Of a stretch of 37,718 bases of DNA, positions 6,581-14,449 are shown piece after piece. A program made the position numbers and the translations under genes. Source of the DNA: a virus; the IMG/VR virus record IMGVR_UViG_3300042520_000388, positions 1-37,718 of that record; one strand, given 5' to 3'. Below the pieces are notes generated by a model. The model worked only from the letters and a program-made list of their open reading frames with translations. It was not told where the DNA came from and did not search any database. The stretch's first letter is position 1, and every line of letters begins with the position of its first letter.

Positions 6581-7550
6581 TTTACGGAAAGTAACTGCAC
6601 CAGCATGGCCGATCATTAAACAAGGCAAACAGTATCGTGTCCCGAAACTCTCACCTAGCGTGGTGTCAACAAACAAATATCAAACAGCAATCATCTTGCC
6701 AGACATGCAGCTCGGCTACTTCCATGCAGGCAACGAAGCGTTAGAACCAATCCACGATGAGCAAGCTATCGAGGTTGCGTTACGAATCGTTAAAGCATCT
6801 AAGCCAAATCAAATCATTTTGGTTGGTGACAACCTAGACCTGTGCGAGTTTGGTAAGTACCGTTACACGCCAGCGTTTGCGCGCACCACACAAGCAGCAA
6901 TCGACCGTGCCACAGAACTTTGCGCCCAACTACGCACGATTGCACCACAAGCCAAAATCATTTGGATTGCAGGCAACCACGAAGAACGCCTCGGCAACTA
7001 TGTGCTGGACTCAGCAGCAGCAGCATTCGGGCTACGCCGAGGCAAAGTCCCGCACGAATGGCCTGTCATGTCTGTCCCATACCTGTGTCGTTTAGATGAG
7101 TCCGAGGTGACGTATCTGAGTGGATACCCGACAGGTGCGCATTGGATCAACGAACGCTTGCACGTTATTCACGGCGACAAGGTTGCTTCCGGCGGTTCCA
7201 CAGCACACAAATATTTGTCAACAGTAAAAACCTCTGTCATCTTCGGACATATCCACAGGCGCGAATGGGCTGAACGAACCCGTGATGATCACGACGGGGC
7301 AAGAACTATCTTGGCTGTATCACCTGGCTGTTTAGCGCGTACTGATGGGGCTGTGCCTTCGACTAGGGGTGGGCATGACTTGGATGGTCGCCCGTTGTAC
7401 CGTTCAGAAGACTGGCAACAAGGTGTAGCTGTGGTGGAGTATGAACCTGGTGACGGTAATTTTAATTTAGAGTTAGTGCCAATCAGGGATGGTTGGGCTA
7501 GGTGGCGTGGCGTAGATTATTTATCAAACAACCCGAAGGGAAACAAATGA
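6564..7550 (+). CDS. Calcineurin-like metallophosphoesterase
   Basis: 328 residues with the full metal-binding set of the family: D47 (ILPDMQLG), GDN 88-90, GNHE 137-140, HGD 203-205 and GHIH 228-231. Such enzymes hydrolyse phosphomono- or diesters with two metal ions; phage versions have been linked to nucleic-acid or nucleotide processing. The sequence alone does not fix the substrate. The start is the ATG overlapping the HTH gene; the stop overlaps the next start (ATGA). Confidence 0.88.
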   Translation: MSLADDLRKVTAPAWPIIKQGKQYRVPKLSPSVVSTNKYQTAIILPDMQLGYFHAGNEALEPIHDEQAIEVALRIVKASKPNQIILVGDNLDLCEFGKYRYTPAFARTTQAAIDRATELCAQLRTIAPQAKIIWIAGNHEERLGNYVLDSAAAAFGLRRGKVPHEWPVMSVPYLCRLDESEVTYLSGYPTGAHWINERLHVIHGDKVASGGSTAHKYLSTVKTSVIFGHIHRREWAERTRDDHDGARTILAVSPGCLARTDGAVPSTRGGHDLDGRPLYRSEDWQQGVAVVEYEPGDGNFNLELVPIRDGWARWRGVDYLSNNPKGNK

Positions 7551-7690
7551 GTTCAATGAAAGAGATGCTATATCAGCGTGAAACAGCAGCGTTTATGATC
7601 GCTGAACGTATGGAAGAAATACAAAAGTTGAGGTCAGAGATTGAGCGTTTGCGTCAACAGATTCGTGATGTGAGAGCGAGCCTTGTATGA
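7547..7690 (+). CDS. Small coiled-coil protein
   Basis: 47 residues, ATGA overlap with the phosphoesterase and AAGGGA as SD. Almost the whole chain is one amphipathic helix (MEEIQKLRSEIERLRQQIRDV) with a leucine every seven residues, so it probably makes a dimeric coiled coil. No family or function is recognised. Confidence 0.55.
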   Translation: MSSMKEMLYQRETAAFMIAERMEEIQKLRSEIERLRQQIRDVRASLV

Positions 7691-7863
7691 GACTGTTCAA
7701 TGTTGGTGACAGGGTAATCATTGATGACGAGTCAGGGACAATCGAATCTGTGATTGTTGACGGACAGCAAACCAAATATGATGTGCGCTACGGCCAAACC
7801 TTTATGCTTGCTGTTGATGTACCCGAAGACGAGATTGAACCGTGGATGCCAGACGAACAATGA
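7687..7863 (+). CDS. Small SH3/KOW-like protein
   Basis: 58 residues, ATGA overlaps on both sides. The N-terminus (FNVGDRVIIDDESGTIESVIVDG..TKYDVRYGQ) has the look of a small beta-barrel of the KOW/SH3-like type often found in phage accessory proteins. The C-terminus is acidic and ends PWMPDEQ. The function is unknown. Confidence 0.55.
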   Translation: MRLFNVGDRVIIDDESGTIESVIVDGQQTKYDVRYGQTFMLAVDVPEDEIEPWMPDEQ

Positions 7864-8033
7864 TTTACCAAGTTAAATGCAACGCTTGTAAAGGTGTGAT
7901 CGTTCACGACCCGAAGAACGTGACCGGCTGTTTGTGCGACTCGGATGCCCCGACATGGTGCGGTATCGGCAAAGATGGCAGGCTCATACATTATTCACAA
8001 TCCGATATGTCCGTGATTGAATACCCAGAATGA
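7860..8033 (+). CDS. Small Cys-rich protein
   Basis: 57 residues from ATG 7860 (ATGA overlap); an in-frame ATG at 7842 would add six residues and cannot be excluded. Cysteines occur as CNAC near the start and CLC in the middle, plus one more (WCGIG), compatible with one metal site. No family is recognised. Confidence 0.5.
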   Translation: MIYQVKCNACKGVIVHDPKNVTGCLCDSDAPTWCGIGKDGRLIHYSQSDMSVIEYPE

Positions 8034-8128
8034 CTATGTTCGGTCGTCGTAACAACCCTTGCCCGTGCAAGACACCCCTACCACAACAACCGTTCTGCGG
8101 TGATCGAGGCGTAGAAGATGACGACTAA
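8030..8128 (+). CDS. Very small Cys-containing protein
   Basis: 32 residues, ATG in an ATGA overlap. It has a basic start (MTMFGRRNNP), a CPC motif, one more Cys (FCG) and an acidic end (EDDD). The tight overlaps on both sides are the main reason to call it; the length makes it uncertain. Confidence 0.35.
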   Translation: MTMFGRRNNPCPCKTPLPQQPFCGDRGVEDDD

Positions 8129-8387
8129 AACCATTGTTGAAATAACTTGGGCTGACACACATTCCGGTGGCATCGGTTGGACACCAATCAGCGACATAGA
8201 CCAAGCCGAATACATCATCACCTCTTGCGGATACCTTCTATCGATAGGTGATGGCGGTAAAGAAAACCATGTCACCCTGTACCAGTCACGCACAGAAGAC
8301 GACGACCTGGATCACATCCTTCACATACCTGTAGCGATGATCCGAAACATTAAAGCTATTGATATTCCCTATATCGCAAAGACTTGA
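8118..8387 (+). CDS. Conserved hypothetical phage protein
   Basis: 89 residues. The sequence (WADTHSGGIGWTPISDID..., then ..HVTLYQS..., then ILHIPVAMIRNI) looks like a small beta-rich family that I recall as widespread in actinophages and without known function. Its stop TGA (8385-8387) lies inside the -35 box of the promoter for the recombination operon. Confidence 0.6.
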   Translation: MTTKTIVEITWADTHSGGIGWTPISDIDQAEYIITSCGYLLSIGDGGKENHVTLYQSRTEDDDLDHILHIPVAMIRNIKAIDIPYIAKT

Positions 8388-8412
8388 CATTACTCTGCAA
8401 CACCCCTAGAGT
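8384..8412 (+). promoter_or_regulatory. Consensus sigma-70-type promoter for the recombination operon
   Basis: TTGACA (8384-8389), 17-base spacer, TAGAGT (8407-8412). The start site would be near 8419, leaving a short leader with AAGGAG before ATG 8442. The -35 box contains the stop codon of the gene upstream. Confidence 0.7.
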
Positions 8413-8441
8413 AAACCTAACTGCAACGACAAGGAGAAATC

Positions 8442-9389
8442 ATGCAGAAAAGATACACAATCCCGAAACCGCCACACGGCAGCCAAGAATGGTTGAACGC
8501 ACGATGGCAAAACCATGAAGGACAAACACGGATCACAGCATCCGTAGCAGCCGTAGTACACAACGAACACCGGTTCACCACACCAGCAGACCTCGCAGTA
8601 GAACTCTTGGCCAAGACACCCCCCGTGCCAAAAGAACAAAACGATGCGATGCGTCGAGGAACAATCCTTGAAGGACCACTCATGTCGTGGGCATCAGAGA
8701 TACTGAACGCAACCATCACGGAACCACAAGATTTGTACTGCTACGAAGAAGAAGGTGTACGTCTGATGGCAACATTGGATGGCAAAGATTTGTCAGGAAA
8801 AATCTATGAACTGAAAACCTATAACAAAAGGTGGAACGGTCAACTCCCCCCATATTGGAAATGGCAAGGAGTACAACAAGCGATCTGCGCTGATGCAAAC
8901 GAAATCATATGGATCGTTTTTGACTCCGATCTTCAACTGCAATTCCATACACAAACCGTCACATCCGACGAACGCCAACAACACATAGACGCAGTACGCA
9001 AATTCTTGGGGTTCATCGACATGGGGATGATGCCGGAAGGTGCTGACCCCACCTACGACAATGCTTCGGCTTTGTACCCCGAAGGATATGAGAACACTGT
9101 TGTCTTGGGCCATGAGGTATACAACACTTTAGAGCGTTTGTCTATTGCTAAAGAGCAAATCAAATCTGCTGAAGCAGTACGCGACCAGCTGCAAGGCGAG
9201 TTGGGGATGATGCTCGGTGACGCAGAGTACGGATCAATTGACGGGGTGCAGGTCGTATCGTGGAAGAACTCGTCACGTACATCATTTGATGCTAAACAGT
9301 TTGAGAAAGAACATCCAGCATTACACGCAAAGTTTAAGAAAACATCAACCTTCCGCACTATGCGGATCACAGCAAAGGAAAGCAAATGA
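8442..9389 (+). CDS. YqaJ-type recombination exonuclease
   Basis: 315 residues with a strong SD (AAGGAG). The nuclease core is visible: RRGTILEGPL (E77), ATLDG (D113) and YELKTY (E123, K125), the PD-(D/E)XK set of lambda-exonuclease/YqaJ proteins, followed by the Gln-rich KWQGVQQ helix. Such enzymes resect DNA ends 5' to 3' and work with the annealing protein encoded next door. The C-terminal ~90 residues (AKEQIKSAEAVRDQL...) are helical. First gene behind the promoter at 8384; it overlaps the next by 4 bases. Confidence 0.85.
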   Translation: MQKRYTIPKPPHGSQEWLNARWQNHEGQTRITASVAAVVHNEHRFTTPADLAVELLAKTPPVPKEQNDAMRRGTILEGPLMSWASEILNATITEPQDLYCYEEEGVRLMATLDGKDLSGKIYELKTYNKRWNGQLPPYWKWQGVQQAICADANEIIWIVFDSDLQLQFHTQTVTSDERQQHIDAVRKFLGFIDMGMMPEGADPTYDNASALYPEGYENTVVLGHEVYNTLERLSIAKEQIKSAEAVRDQLQGELGMMLGDAEYGSIDGVQVVSWKNSSRTSFDAKQFEKEHPALHAKFKKTSTFRTMRITAKESK

Positions 9390-10351
9390 AACTGGAAGAA
9401 ATCATTGGCAAGTATGGTGTCCCCGATCCAAAGATTGTAGGGAAACTACCCAAAGCAGGAATGCAACTTGACTTCGTAGGTCACGCAGATGTCACCAAAA
9501 TGTTGATCGAGATTGACCCTGAGTGGACTTGGGAACCAACCGCGTTTGACACCAACGGTCTACCTGCGTACCGTGTTGAGAACGGCATGGCACACATGGC
9601 AGGCTGGCTCACCGTGCAAGGTGTGCGCCGACTCGGTATCGGCTCAGTCATGCACAACAAACCTGACCTGCTCAAAGAACTCATCTCAGACTTTATTCGT
9701 AACTCGGCTATGCGATTCGGTATCTGCCTAGCGTTGTGGACTAAGCAAGAATGGGAAGATGTATCCCACGGCACAACCAAACCGATGCCTAAAGCTGCAC
9801 CAACACCCCAGGCACAACCTGTAGTACTTGCCAGCAACCCACCAGTATCAGCAGACAACATTGAACGGTTCAAAGGTGCATGTGCTGAAGCAGCATTAGA
9901 TTGGCGCGAAATTGCCAACAGTGCTGGTGTCAACCTAGACAACCTGCATGAATCCGATATGGATTTGTTACGTGCCGCATATGCCACAGCCAAAAAAGCG
10001 TTGTACGCACCGAAACCTACTGTCGAACCTGAAGTGATGGATGACTTCAACCCTGCATACAACACCGAGGAAGCATTGGCCACAGTGGTTGACCTGTTTG
10101 TGGGTGCAGAAGTTATCGAGCCATCACGGAGCAACCATCCTGCCAATGGCACACCACAAATCAAAGAACCAAACGCATCAGCCACACCGCCACAGTTGGG
10201 CAAACTTCGTGCGTTATGCAGTGGTGCAGGCATCAACAGTAAAGAAGACCAGCTTTCAATGGCATCAGACCACACGAAACGAACCATCACATCGTTCAAT
10301 GATCTAACCAAAAAAGAAGCATCAGAACTCATCAGCATCCTCGCCCCGTGA
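9386..10351 (+). CDS. Single-strand annealing protein (Rad52/Sak-Erf-like)
   Basis: 321 residues, ATGA overlap with the exonuclease. The N-terminal ~130 residues (LDFVGHADVTKMLIEIDP.W.WEP, then NGMAHMAGWLTVQG..R.GIGSV, then LLKELISDFIRNSAMRFGICLALW) match the pattern of phage annealing proteins of the Rad52-like/Erf type. A Pro/Ala linker near residues 135-150 is followed by a poorly conserved middle and a C-terminal helical segment (PPQLGKLRALCSGAGI...). Together with the exonuclease and resolvase it forms a complete recombination set. Confidence 0.75.
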   Translation: MKLEEIIGKYGVPDPKIVGKLPKAGMQLDFVGHADVTKMLIEIDPEWTWEPTAFDTNGLPAYRVENGMAHMAGWLTVQGVRRLGIGSVMHNKPDLLKELISDFIRNSAMRFGICLALWTKQEWEDVSHGTTKPMPKAAPTPQAQPVVLASNPPVSADNIERFKGACAEAALDWREIANSAGVNLDNLHESDMDLLRAAYATAKKALYAPKPTVEPEVMDDFNPAYNTEEALATVVDLFVGAEVIEPSRSNHPANGTPQIKEPNASATPPQLGKLRALCSGAGINSKEDQLSMASDHTKRTITSFNDLTKKEASELISILAP

Positions 10352-10683
10352 GCAAAAACAAATCCAAAGGCACAGCCTTCGAGACACTCATCGTTGACTA
10401 TCTGAAACAGTTTTATCCGAACTGTGAACGACGCGCCCTACAAGGTGCGCTTGACAAAGGTGACATCACAGGTGTAGACAACCGCCTGGTCTTTGAATGC
10501 AAATCCCACAACACCCTCAACTTCTCTGGCTGGCTAAAAGAAGCCGAAACAGAACGGATAAACGCCAACGCAGAAGTTGGGGTTGTGGTTGCCAAACGTC
10601 GAGGCTATGGTAAAGCCGAAGATCAGTACGTGGTACTCACCGTAAAAGATTTGATCAAGCTGTTAAACATTACTGAATACTGA
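10348..10683 (+). CDS. PD-(D/E)XK Holliday-junction resolvase-like nuclease
   Basis: 111 residues from GTG 10348 (overlap with the previous stop). Motifs: KGTAFE (E12), DKGDI (D39), and FECK (E50, K52), in the order and spacing of small phage resolvases and VRR-like nucleases. It probably cuts branched DNA made by the two genes upstream. It ends the operon; a non-coding structured region follows. Confidence 0.75.
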   Translation: MSKNKSKGTAFETLIVDYLKQFYPNCERRALQGALDKGDITGVDNRLVFECKSHNTLNFSGWLKEAETERINANAEVGVVVAKRRGYGKAEDQYVVLTVKDLIKLLNITEY

Positions 10684-10696
10684 TGTAACAACAACA

Positions 10697-10782
10697 TAAA
10701 GGGTACGCTCCCTCATAACCGGCGCGTGTAGTTGTCCCCTAGCCATTGTCTGATCGCGGTGGACTAGGGGTAAAACCCTTTA
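10697..10782 (+). ncRNA. Predicted three-way-junction RNA / structured leader
   Basis: An 8-bp outer stem (10697-10704 with 10775-10782, all Watson-Crick) encloses two arms: ACGC/GCGT (10705-10708 with 10724-10727) and a strong 7+3 bp arm with one bulged A (10736-10745 with 10760-10770). A competing hairpin, GGTAAA/TTTACC at 10769-10784, would break the outer stem. There is no T-arm or other tRNA mark. It lies between the resolvase and the secreted lysozyme-like gene. It could be a leader, an attenuator or a free small RNA; the pairing is seen by eye only. Confidence 0.4.
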
Positions 10783-10804
10783 CCTGTAAGGAACCCGACC
10801 TTTT

Positions 10805-10813
10805 TGCTATGAT
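10805..10813 (+). promoter_or_regulatory. Candidate extended -10 promoter
   Basis: TGCTATGAT (TGn plus TATGAT at 10808-10813), with no good -35 box at the right distance. It would start transcription near 10820, a few bases before ATG 10825. If so, the structured region at 10697-10782 would belong to the upstream transcript. Confidence 0.4.
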
Positions 10814-10824
10814 TGGAGACACTA

Positions 10825-11346
10825 ATGCGAAACCTTGTACGGCTATTTGCCGTTTCTATGGTAGGGATTATCACCTTCGGCAGCATCGCTTCAGCAGCCA
10901 AAGCCCCTTTGCCAACCCTTGAACCTCTTAGCGTGGCTGTCCGTGCGTCTGAGAAGGCATCTGAACCTGACATCGTGTTCCGTCACGGCGACATCTCATG
11001 GCTACCAGAACTAGCCACCGAAGCAGGCTGGCCACCTCACACATGGAAGAAATTGGGTCACATAATCCTACGCGAATCCGGCGGCTGCCCGACCCGTATC
11101 GGCGGCTCTGTAGTGGACAAAGATTGCAACCTGATTCGCATGGCAACCATGTCGCATCCATCAGATACAGGACTCCTACAGATCAATGGAATCAACTGGG
11201 ATTTTGAGCGAACCAAACTTGCAATTGTCTGTGTCCGTATGAAAGTATGCACCCAGGAGGAACTGATGAACCCGATAACAAACTTACGTGCTGGCAAACT
11301 ACTGTTTGATGTGGCAGGCTGGAGTCCGTGGAATACGACGAAATGA
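10825..11346 (+). CDS. Secreted lysozyme/transglycosylase-like protein
   Basis: 173 residues from ATG 10825 (GGAG six bases before; the TTG at 10813 is rejected). A signal peptide is clear (MRNLVRLFAV...ASA, cleavage near residue 24). The mature part carries ILRESGG (candidate catalytic Glu), then DTGLLQIN, the motif pair typical of lysozyme-like/SLT and resuscitation-factor-like folds, with several Cys that may form disulfides. It acts outside the membrane if exported. It is separated from the lysis genes and heads a group with WhiB, so it may act early, for example on the wall during infection or in superinfection exclusion (inference). Confidence 0.7.
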   Translation: MRNLVRLFAVSMVGIITFGSIASAAKAPLPTLEPLSVAVRASEKASEPDIVFRHGDISWLPELATEAGWPPHTWKKLGHIILRESGGCPTRIGGSVVDKDCNLIRMATMSHPSDTGLLQINGINWDFERTKLAIVCVRMKVCTQEELMNPITNLRAGKLLFDVAGWSPWNTTK

Positions 11347-11630
11347 GCCTCCTGGACAACTTCATCCTTGAATTAAAAGACAACGACTTCGGTTGGCAAA
11401 AGGATGCAAACTGTAAAGGTGCTGACACCGAAATGTTTTTTATGGAAATAGACGAAGCAGCTATCAACCATATAAAGATTCGTGAAGCAAGAAAAGTTTG
11501 TTTTGAATGCACAGTAAAAAAGGATTGCCTTGACTTTGCTGTAGTGAACAATATAAATTATGGGATATGGGGTGGATCAACCCCACTGCAACGTAAGGAG
11601 ATACGACATGAGCAACGAAACAGAGTTTGA
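11343..11630 (+). CDS. WhiB-family iron-sulfur transcription factor
   Basis: 95 residues from ATG 11343 (ATGA overlap). All four cluster ligands are present: C24, C53, C56 (CFEC) and C62, followed by the family's turn motif GIWGG (74-78) and a basic C-terminus (KEIRHEQRNR). WhiB proteins bind a 4Fe-4S cluster and pair with the host's principal sigma factor; phage copies can redirect host transcription. The family is restricted to Actinobacteria and their phages, which is the best host evidence in the window. Confidence 0.9.
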   Translation: MSLLDNFILELKDNDFGWQKDANCKGADTEMFFMEIDEAAINHIKIREARKVCFECTVKKDCLDFAVVNNINYGIWGGSTPLQRKEIRHEQRNRV

Positions 11631-11823
11631 ACTTGAATACTGGCAGGATCGAGTTGACGCACTCGCTGTCACCAACCAAGCGTTACAAGAAGAACGCGAC
11701 CGCTACATGGATGCAGCTGAATCGTTAGCACAAGAACTTGACGCACTTAAAGCGACAGTGAAACAAGCCGAGTCTGTTATCTCCAGACTACGAACCCATA
11801 TCGCACAAGGTATCGAACTTTAA
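11608..11823 (+). CDS. Small coiled-coil protein
   Basis: 71 residues from ATG 11608, with AAGGAG upstream; the longer frame from 11560 lacks an SD. Almost all of the chain is one acidic amphipathic helix (YWQDRVDALAVTNQALQEER...ESLAQELDALKATVKQA). It overlaps the whiB gene by 23 bases. The function is unknown. Confidence 0.6.
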   Translation: MSNETEFELEYWQDRVDALAVTNQALQEERDRYMDAAESLAQELDALKATVKQAESVISRLRTHIAQGIEL

Positions 11824-11841
11824 TAAACGCCGAGGGGCAAC

Positions 11842-12171
11842 ATGACACCAAACGAAATAGATATTTTTGTCAACCGTCTGCTAGCCATGTACCCAAATAC
11901 ATTTGCGCAACGCAGAACATTAGAAGCAGCATGGCGCAGGGATCATATTCTTTTAGAAGCAACTACAGAAAAAGCTGCCGAAGTATTGGAACGGTGCGTC
12001 GCACACGGCGCATTCCCAACCCAATTTGAAGTACGAACAATGTTTAACCCTGACCACAACAAACCAAAACAACTTGTCGGTTGCTGGCTATGCGACAACA
12101 CAGGATGGTGGTCCCCGACTGAAGCCAGAGGTGTCAAACCTTGCCCATGCAGAAAAGACATTGAACAATGA
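11842..12171 (+). CDS. Possible helicase-loader-like protein with C-terminal zinc site
   Basis: 109 residues, GAGGGG as SD. The N-terminal ~75 residues are helical (EIDIFVNRLLAMYPNTFAQRRTLEAAW, then AAEVLERCVAHGAFPTQFEVRTMF), a plan that resembles the N-domain of phage helicase loaders such as G39P. The C-terminus has CWLC ... CPC, probably one zinc site. Without a recognisable helicase in the window the loader idea stays tentative. Confidence 0.45.
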   Translation: MTPNEIDIFVNRLLAMYPNTFAQRRTLEAAWRRDHILLEATTEKAAEVLERCVAHGAFPTQFEVRTMFNPDHNKPKQLVGCWLCDNTGWWSPTEARGVKPCPCRKDIEQ

Positions 12172-12413
12172 AAGACCCACAATATGATCGCAAATATTTG
12201 GCAACAGAAATTATCAAATCCTTTGGTCCAGATACGACAAACACCAATGTTGCAGAAATCTTAGGCATCGGTCGATCAACCGTATACAAATGGATTGAAA
12301 GACAAATACGATTTAATGCTTACGAAGCAGATCGTTACGCAATTAAATTAGGTTTACATCCCTGCGAAATTTGGGATGATTGGTTCACTATGACATTGGA
12401 GGAAACAGGATGA
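12168..12413 (+). CDS. HTH DNA-binding protein
   Basis: 81 residues, ATGA overlap. A helix-turn-helix is visible at residues ~27-44 (TNVAEILGIGRSTVYKWIE), followed by a helical segment and a conserved-looking LGLHPCEIWDDW, as in small phage or plasmid regulators of the Cro/excisionase size. It immediately precedes the methyltransferase and overlaps it by 4 bases, so it may regulate it. Confidence 0.65.
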   Translation: MKDPQYDRKYLATEIIKSFGPDTTNTNVAEILGIGRSTVYKWIERQIRFNAYEADRYAIKLGLHPCEIWDDWFTMTLEETG

Positions 12414-13879
12414 AAGTTTTAAGTTTGTTTAGCGGTGTTGGTGGGTTTGACATGGGGTTAGAGAACGCTGGTATGCAGACAGTGTTCCAATGTGAATGGG
12501 ACAAACATGCCAACAGCATTCTGTATAAGCATTGGCCTGATGTCCCGAAATGGGATGATGTATCTACACTGACAGGCAAGCATATTCTTGCTCATGCACC
12601 CGTTGTCGATGTTGTTGCATGGGGTTCACCATGCCAAGACCTGTCCGTTGCAGGCAAACGAGCAGGGTTAGAAGGTGGCAGGTCAAGTTTATTTCACGAA
12701 GGAATCCGAATCATCAAAGAACTACAGGAGGAAACGAATGGACAATATCCAAGAATCTCTATTTGGGAGAACGTTGTTGGCGCACTCAACTCCAACAGAG
12801 GGGCTGACTTCGGGATCATCCTCAATGAAATGGCTGAAGCAGGGGCGTTGGCAATCGAATGGAGTGTGCTGGACGCACAATACTTCGGAATACCCCAACG
12901 ACGAAGGCGCGTGTTCGTCATCGCTATCTTTGATCCTGTCCTCGCCAACCGATGTCCAAACCCGCTACTACCTGTCTCCGAAAGCTTGCCAGGGCATCTT
13001 GCGAAGGGCAAACCGGCGAGGAAAAGTGCTGCCAGAAAGACTACAGAAAGCATTGGAACAGATGGTACAAAACTTGTAGAAGGGTTTACATCATCTTCAT
13101 TTGCTGGTTATTCCGAGGGTGTTGGCACACTTCGCTCCAACGGTGGTGACTTGGGAGGTGGCAGCGAAACATTAGTTACTGAACCGTTTGTGAAGTCAAG
13201 TCGAGCGCAAACATCAGACGATTCAGAAACATGGATACTTGGCGAAGTCAACCCGACATTGAACTCGTTTGATGTTGGTGATACCCGTGCCACAACAGCC
13301 ATCGTTGAACCAATACAAATGAAAAATAACCCTGTCAAAGAAATCGTTGGCTCACTACAAGCCAGGGTAACAGCAACCAATCACGAATCCATAAGAGATG
13401 GACATGCCATAGTTGAGGAACCCATCTTCTTTCAGGCACACATGAGTGGAGAAGCACGAATCCAAGAAAAAGTTATGCACTCGCTATCAGCGATGATGGG
13501 AACAGGAGGCAACAACGTGCCAATGCTTGCCTACGATGAATACAACGACACCCTTAACGAGGTGCATCATGCTCTCCGTGCAGGCACCAAACAATCCACA
13601 GGTGTGTTGCTTGGCAATGAAGTCGCTGCCACCTTGCGGTCAGGTGGTGATGGTGGCGTACCATCAAGCCGAGGCGAACACCTAGTTGCTGAACCAACGA
13701 TGGCTGTACGCCGGTTGACCCCTCTTGAATGCGAAAGGCTCATGGGTTGGCCTGATGATCACACTCGATACAAAGCCGACGGAACAGACCAAGCCGACAC
13801 TCACCGATACAAACAATGCGGCAACGGAGTCGCATCACCAGTAGCCCAATGGATCGCAAAACATATTTTGGCAATCTAA
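12410..13879 (+). CDS. DNA (cytosine-5) methyltransferase, orphan, with repeated recognition region
   Basis: 489 residues from ATG 12410 (GGAGG upstream). C5-methylase motifs are in order: I FSGVGGFDMGLE (7-18), IV GSPCQ with catalytic C75, VI ENV (120-122), VIII QRRRR (163-167), and near the end the X-type GNGVASPVAQWI. The region between VIII and the end (~200-445) is much longer than usual and is built from about six repeats of a pattern like '[AG]TLR..GG......V.EP'. No restriction endonuclease is next to it, so it probably protects phage DNA from host restriction. The target site cannot be read from sequence. Confidence 0.88.
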   Translation: MKVLSLFSGVGGFDMGLENAGMQTVFQCEWDKHANSILYKHWPDVPKWDDVSTLTGKHILAHAPVVDVVAWGSPCQDLSVAGKRAGLEGGRSSLFHEGIRIIKELQEETNGQYPRISIWENVVGALNSNRGADFGIILNEMAEAGALAIEWSVLDAQYFGIPQRRRRVFVIAIFDPVLANRCPNPLLPVSESLPGHLAKGKPARKSAARKTTESIGTDGTKLVEGFTSSSFAGYSEGVGTLRSNGGDLGGGSETLVTEPFVKSSRAQTSDDSETWILGEVNPTLNSFDVGDTRATTAIVEPIQMKNNPVKEIVGSLQARVTATNHESIRDGHAIVEEPIFFQAHMSGEARIQEKVMHSLSAMMGTGGNNVPMLAYDEYNDTLNEVHHALRAGTKQSTGVLLGNEVAATLRSGGDGGVPSSRGEHLVAEPTMAVRRLTPLECERLMGWPDDHTRYKADGTDQADTHRYKQCGNGVASPVAQWIAKHILAI

Positions 13880-13998
13880 TGAACAAACAAACCTGGCACT
13901 GCCCACAATGCAAACAAGTGATCACCACCTACATTAAACTTGTTGAACCACCCGTATGCGAAAACAAACACCGACCAACACCAATGGAGAACAAATGA
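13879..13998 (+). CDS. Small zinc-ribbon-like protein
   Basis: 39 residues; start in a TAATG overlap with the methylase stop, end in an ATGA overlap. It starts MNKQTWHCPQCKQ, with a third Cys and a His near the end (VCENKH), enough for one zinc site. The length makes the call moderate. Confidence 0.45.
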   Translation: MNKQTWHCPQCKQVITTYIKLVEPPVCENKHRPTPMENK

Positions 13999-14318
13999 AC
14001 CTGCTGGACATCATCGCCGCTACCGAAGCCAAAAACCAGGCAATCGCTACCGTTACCAACAACGCCGACCAAACATGGCTCACCTCCTGTTACAACGTGA
14101 TCGTACAAATCGCTACCACTACCGACACCTTCACTACCGACACAATTTGGCAGGCACTAGAAAACGCAGCACTACCGACACCACACGAACCCCGTGCGAT
14201 AGGTGGCGTACTTCGACAAGTTGCCAGTGACGGACTGATCTGCCCTACCGACACTTACCAACCATCGGCGCGTGTAGCGTGTCACGCTCGGCCTATTCGT
14301 GTTTGGCGGCGCGTATGA
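13995..14318 (+). CDS. Conserved small protein, probably winged-helix type
   Basis: 107 residues from ATG 13995 (GGAGA upstream, ATGA overlap). The central part (FTTDTIWQALENAALPTPHEPRAIGGVLRQVASDGLI) and the basic end (RPIRVWRR) follow a pattern I recall from many actinophage genomes, where it looks like a winged helix that acts on phage DNA. The 3' part, from about 14260, already has the C/G-rich composition of the following island. Confidence 0.6.
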   Translation: MNLLDIIAATEAKNQAIATVTNNADQTWLTSCYNVIVQIATTTDTFTTDTIWQALENAALPTPHEPRAIGGVLRQVASDGLICPTDTYQPSARVACHARPIRVWRRV

Positions 14319-14449
14319 ACGATCAACCGTCGCTGTTCGACATCACTGACCCGTACAAGGCCGGCGATAATCCGCTGGCCGACTGGACTGATGACCAGAT
14401 CGAACACTTGGTATCGATATGGAAAAAAAATATCAAAAACAATCCTTGA
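14315..14449 (+). CDS. Very small hypothetical protein
   Basis: 44 residues from ATG 14315 (ATGA overlap). It is acidic with a helical end (DDQIEHLVSIWKKNIKNNP) and a 'LFDITDPYKAGDNPLADW' start. The stop TGA lies inside the -35 box of the following promoter. Called from the overlaps and the protein-like composition. Confidence 0.45.
   Translation: MNDQPSLFDITDPYKAGDNPLADWTDDQIEHLVSIWKKNIKNNP

Noticed and set aside
9481-10338. Long open frame on the minus strand (285 codons)
   Set aside because: It lies fully inside the annealing-protein gene, is Ser-rich in the way of antisense frames, and every supported gene is on the + strand.
10697-10782. Possible tRNA or tmRNA-like gene (86 bases with closing stem)
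   Set aside because: The closing stem has 8 pairs, only two arms are visible, and no GTTC-type T-loop exists.
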